Shown here: one piece after another, positions 4,549-6,508 of the stretch
Numbering within the stretch: the stretch's first letter is position 1
Layout: each line of letters starts with the position of its first letter
Source of the DNA: Multiplicimicrobium sp043718225
GTDB taxonomy: Bacteria > Omnitrophota > Omnitrophia > Omnitrophales > Aquincolibacteriaceae
Length of the DNA stretch: 6,508 bases
Reading direction: 5' to 3'
NCBI GenBank assembly: GCA_043718225.1
Contig: JAYSWD010000051.1
Coordinates: 1 to 6,508 of the forward strand
Notes under the pieces: model-generated
What the model was told of the DNA's origin: nothing
The model's database searches: none
The model's input: only the letters and a program-made list of their open reading frames with translations
Program-made: the position numbers and the translations under genes

Positions 4549-5275
4549 AAATCTTGCCGGCCTTTTTCAAATTTTTCAAGACAGCTTCATAAGAAATCAC
4601 TGGCTCCACAGTGCGACTTCTCGCCTCTTTTAAATCAATATCATCTTCATGTAGAGGCATTTTTTTCAATTCGATGTAATGAAGTTTGCGGCCTTCAGCT
4701 TGATATTTTAACTCATAATTAGTGAGGCATATGGGTTCAAAGATCCGTTCATTCACGGTTTCGCGCACGAGTTTCCAGTCTTTCTGCGCAGCGATCGCTT
4801 TCATCATGACTTCATAATAGCCTTCAAAATCAGTCGCAATTTCAAATAAACCGCCCGGTAAGGTTTTTTTCCAAACCAGTTTTAGGAAATCATTGTTAAA
4901 CGTACGACGCGCATGATGTTTGCGTTTTGGCCAGGGATCGGGAAAATAAAGGTGAAAAATTGAAACAGCTTCATCCGGTAACGACTTTTCAAGCAGTAGC
5001 TGTGCTTCGGCTTTAAAAAAAATGAGATTCGAAACTTCTTCTTTTTCAGCACGGTTCTTACGCCGCTTCAAAAATTTCCAAAGTTTATCAAAGGCGACCA
5101 TATTGATTTCGGGATGCAGCTGAGCGCGGTCCAAGGCAAAGCGGCCTTTGCCGCAGCCGATTTCGATTTCAAGCGGCTGCTTTTTTGGGAAAAGATCCGG
5201 AATACTGATTTTTTCACCCAATTCAAGCCGCGCCCGGAAATCAACGGCCTCGGGGATATTCGGCGGATTCAGCAT
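4547..5275 (-). CDS. trmB: tRNA (guanine-N7-)-methyltransferase
   Basis: TrmB makes m7G at position 46 of the tRNA variable loop, using S-adenosylmethionine, in the cytoplasm. The 242-residue protein has SAM motif I EIEIGCGKGRFA (36-47), AFDK (61-64, where the SAM ribose is held), the highly typical FPDPWPKRKHHARR (111-124), ATDFEGYY (147-154) and the C-terminal LTNYELKYQAEGRKLHYIEL, which corresponds to the TxxExR...G block. The usual Arg after the Glu is Lys here. About 35 extra residues follow (207-242), charged and partly Glu/Lys-rich, beyond the normal end. The ATG overlaps the rlmD stop by 7 bp, so the two RNA methyltransferases are probably co-translated. No good Shine-Dalgarno site is seen. 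Confidence 0.95.
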   Translation of the reverse strand: MLNPPNIPEAVDFRARLELGEKISIPDLFPKKQPLEIEIGCGKGRFALDRAQLHPEINMVAFDKLWKFLKRRKNRAEKEEVSNLIFFKAEAQLLLEKSLPDEAVSIFHLYFPDPWPKRKHHARRTFNNDFLKLVWKKTLPGGLFEIATDFEGYYEVMMKAIAAQKDWKLVRETVNERIFEPICLTNYELKYQAEGRKLHYIELKKMPLHEDDIDLKEARSRTVEPVISYEAVLKNLKKAGKI

Positions 5276-6372
5276 GGTCTTACCATTTTTACCAAGGTTT
5301 CCAAATGGCTTGTACGCGGAAAAAAATCAAAAGGATGAATCGAGTCCACTTTCCAATCTCCGTTTACGGTTAAATCATGCAAATCCCGCGCAAGCGATTC
5401 AGGCGAACAGGACAAATAAAAAAGCACGGGCAAAGTTTCAGTTTTATTGAGACAGTCAATCACGGACGGTGACAAACCTTTACGCGGCGGGTCGATCAAT
5501 GCGATTTTCCGCCAACCCTCACCCTGCCCTCTCCCTCGGGGAGAGGGTTCAATTACAGCCCCCTCTCCACTTTGTGTAGAGGGTCGGGGTGAGGCAAAAG
5601 ATTCGGCTAAAACCGGCAAATGCTTTTCAACGCTGCCGTCCAGGACGCGCACATTACCCATATTATGATGGCTGACGTTATATCTTGCGATTTTATCTGA
5701 TGCCGGACTTTCCTCGATCATAATCACCTGTCCGACGCGGTTTGCAAAAACCAAACCGAACAGCCCGACGCCGGAGTAAAGATCAAAAAAAACCGTGTTC
5801 TGATTCCAGGTTTCAAGTTCGGTGAGCTTATCCATGACCAAATCCAAAATCGAAAGATTCGCCTGAAAAAAAGTTTCAAGACTGTAAAAAACTTTGACGC
5901 CTTTCACGACCGTAAAAAAATAATCTTCGGGCTGCATCCTGAGCGAATGGCGGCCGATGCCGCCCCAGCGCACTTTGCCGGAATCATCGGTGCGTACAAC
6001 GAGATTGGCATTTTTATATTTTTCAGGAATAGTCGCCGTCGCTTCAGCTTTAAGGCCGGGCAGCATGGCATTAATTTCTTCGCGCGCAATCGGACATTGC
6101 TCAGGCTCAATCAAATAATGTTGTATCGGATGAATATATCCGAGCTTCCACTCACCACGCGATTTACGCAGAGTTAGGTCGAGACGCTGGCGATAGAAAT
6201 AAGGTTTCGGCGAAGCTGTTACGGGATGAAAAAGCTCGTCGCCTAACACATTTTTTTCACGGAGCATGGCCTTCAGATTTGCAAGCTTGACGCGCAACTC
6301 TTCCTCATAGGGCAGGTCCTGATAGGCACAGCCGCCGCATTGGCCAAAAATTTTACAAAGGGGGGTTGTCAT
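5269..6372 (-). CDS. rlmD: RlmD-like 23S rRNA (uracil-C5)-methyltransferase with an in-frame repeat insertion
   Basis: Family members (RumA/TrmA) put m5U into 23S rRNA or tRNA using SAM. The 367-residue protein starts almost at the [4Fe-4S] ligands: CKIFGQCGGC (Cys6, Cys12, Cys15) plus Cys93 in EQCPIA; the TRAM domain usual in RlmD is absent. Next come FFQAN (168-172), SAM motif FFDLYSGVGLFGL (195-207), DPPRKG (294-299), the catalytic nucleophile Cys322 in LSCSPESLARD, and Glu358 in FPRTSHLETLVKM, which acts in release. All key residues are present. Residues about 260-286 (ending PSPRGRGQGEG) are encoded by a palindromic repeat inserted in frame just before the DPPRKG strand. Assignment within the family (RlmD, RlmC, RlmCD or TrmA-like) is inferred. 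No Shine-Dalgarno site; a 7-bp repeat run begins right at the ATG. The 3' end overlaps trmB. Confidence 0.9.
   Translation of the reverse strand: MTTPLCKIFGQCGGCAYQDLPYEEELRVKLANLKAMLREKNVLGDELFHPVTASPKPYFYRQRLDLTLRKSRGEWKLGYIHPIQHYLIEPEQCPIAREEINAMLPGLKAEATATIPEKYKNANLVVRTDDSGKVRWGGIGRHSLRMQPEDYFFTVVKGVKVFYSLETFFQANLSILDLVMDKLTELETWNQNTVFFDLYSGVGLFGLVFANRVGQVIMIEESPASDKIARYNVSHHNMGNVRVLDGSVEKHLPVLAESFASPRPSTQSGEGAVIEPSPRGRGQGEGWRKIALIDPPRKGLSPSVIDCLNKTETLPVLFYLSCSPESLARDLHDLTVNGDWKVDSIHPFDFFPRTSHLETLVKMVRPC
5516..5595. repeat. Double-hairpin palindromic repeat inside rlmD
   Basis: The outer arms CCCTCACCCTGCCCTCT and AGAGGGTCGGGGTGAGG are near-perfect inverted repeats. Inside lie two hairpins: CCCTCTCCC (5527-5535) with GGGAGAGGG (5539-5547), and CCCTCT (5561-5566) with AGAGGG (5578-5583), the latter with an inner CAC-TTT-GTG. 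This matches a widespread dispersed palindromic repeat type with CCCTCACCC / CCCTCTCCC words, normally intergenic. Here it adds a whole number of codons to rlmD. Confidence 0.85.
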
Positions 6373-6424
6373 AGGTTAAAAGTTAAAGCTCAAAGGTTAA
6401 AACTGAGCTGATTTTGAGCTTTAA
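6373..6424. repeat. 7-bp repeats forming an inverted repeat upstream of rlmD
   Basis: Plus-strand units are AGGTTAA, AAGTTAA, AGCTCAA, AGGTTAA, AACTGAG (6373-6407). TTAAAGCTCAAA (6383-6394) and TTTGAGCTTTAA (6413-6424) are a perfect 12-bp inverted repeat 18 bp apart. In the rlmD mRNA this would be a hairpin ending about 10 nt before the start codon. Confidence 0.75.
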
Positions 6425-6440
6425 ACTCGAAGATGATACA

Positions 6441-6508
6441 CTAGTGCTTCAGCAAAATCCAAATTGTGTGACAATTTGGAAACAATGCTCAGCACTGTGC
6501 CGAGCCAC
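6441..6508 (+). repeat. Structured repeat element, copy C (cut by window end)
   Basis: CTAGTGCTTC, an 8-nt spacer, stem CCAAATTGT (6459-6467) with loop GTG and ACAATTTGG (6471-6479), an 8-nt spacer, and CTCAGCACTGTG. The outer pair is AGTGCT (6443-6448) with AGCACT (6491-6496), a compensatory change from AGCGCT/AGCGCT. GCCGAGCCAC at the very end matches the first arm of the second hairpin of copy B. Just outside, the minus strand has TATCAT (6438-6433), a possible -10 box for rlmD. Confidence 0.75.

Noticed and set aside
4453..4722. Plus-strand open frame running through the trmB hairpin
   Set aside because: Half of it is antisense to trmB and the rest crosses the palindrome; no ribosome binding site.
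5447..5668. Plus-strand open frame containing PLPRGEG
   Set aside because: It arises from the palindromic repeat being open on both strands; it is antisense to rlmD.

Overview
The window looks like chromosomal DNA of a free-living, probably diderm bacterium. Three of the proteins start with signal peptides or a membrane anchor, and the housekeeping enzymes (QueF, Tpx, TrmB, RlmD) are typical bacterial families. Coding is dense, mostly on the minus strand, with 4-14 bp gene overlaps and few clear Shine-Dalgarno sites. Runs of 7-bp repeats sit beside several start codons. From memory, such runs resemble intergenic repeats in some uncultured lineages such as Omnitrophota. That is a weak inference, and no taxonomic marker is present.

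Right to left on the minus strand: (i) rlmD (23S rRNA m5U methyltransferase) overlaps trmB (tRNA m7G46 methyltransferase), which ends in a strong hairpin; (ii) a membrane-anchored eight-cysteine protein precedes an RsuA/RluB-type pseudouridine synthase whose catalytic Asp is replaced by Glu; (iii) a tight cluster holds queF, tpx, a small secreted protein, a secreted TPR protein and the start of a HAD-family hydrolase. A small orphan gene (2830-3144) is the only plus-strand gene and overlaps the 3' end of the pseudouridine synthase gene. The cluster mixes RNA modification (queuosine, m7G, m5U, a pseudouridine synthase homologue) with envelope or redox functions.

The most unusual content is non-coding. 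Between queF and the orphan gene lies a stretch of about 500 bp bounded by two inverted copies of a structured element. A third copy is cut by the right edge of the window, upstream of rlmD. Each copy has a conserved 6-bp outer stem (one copy carries a compensatory base-pair change), 8-nt spacers on both sides, and a central perfect hairpin whose sequence differs completely from copy to copy. The two complete copies are followed by a second hairpin with a 14-nt loop. This looks like selection on structure, either an uncharacterised mobile element or a structured RNA/DNA site family. The left copy ends directly at a near-consensus promoter for queF whose predicted start falls on the ATG, so queF may be leaderless.

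Two further repeat types touch genes. An approximately 80-bp double-hairpin palindromic repeat is inserted in frame inside rlmD, adding about 27 Gly/Pro/Ser/Arg-rich residues. Inverted runs of the 7-bp repeat form the N-terminus and signal peptide of the small secreted protein and a possible hairpin just upstream of rlmD.
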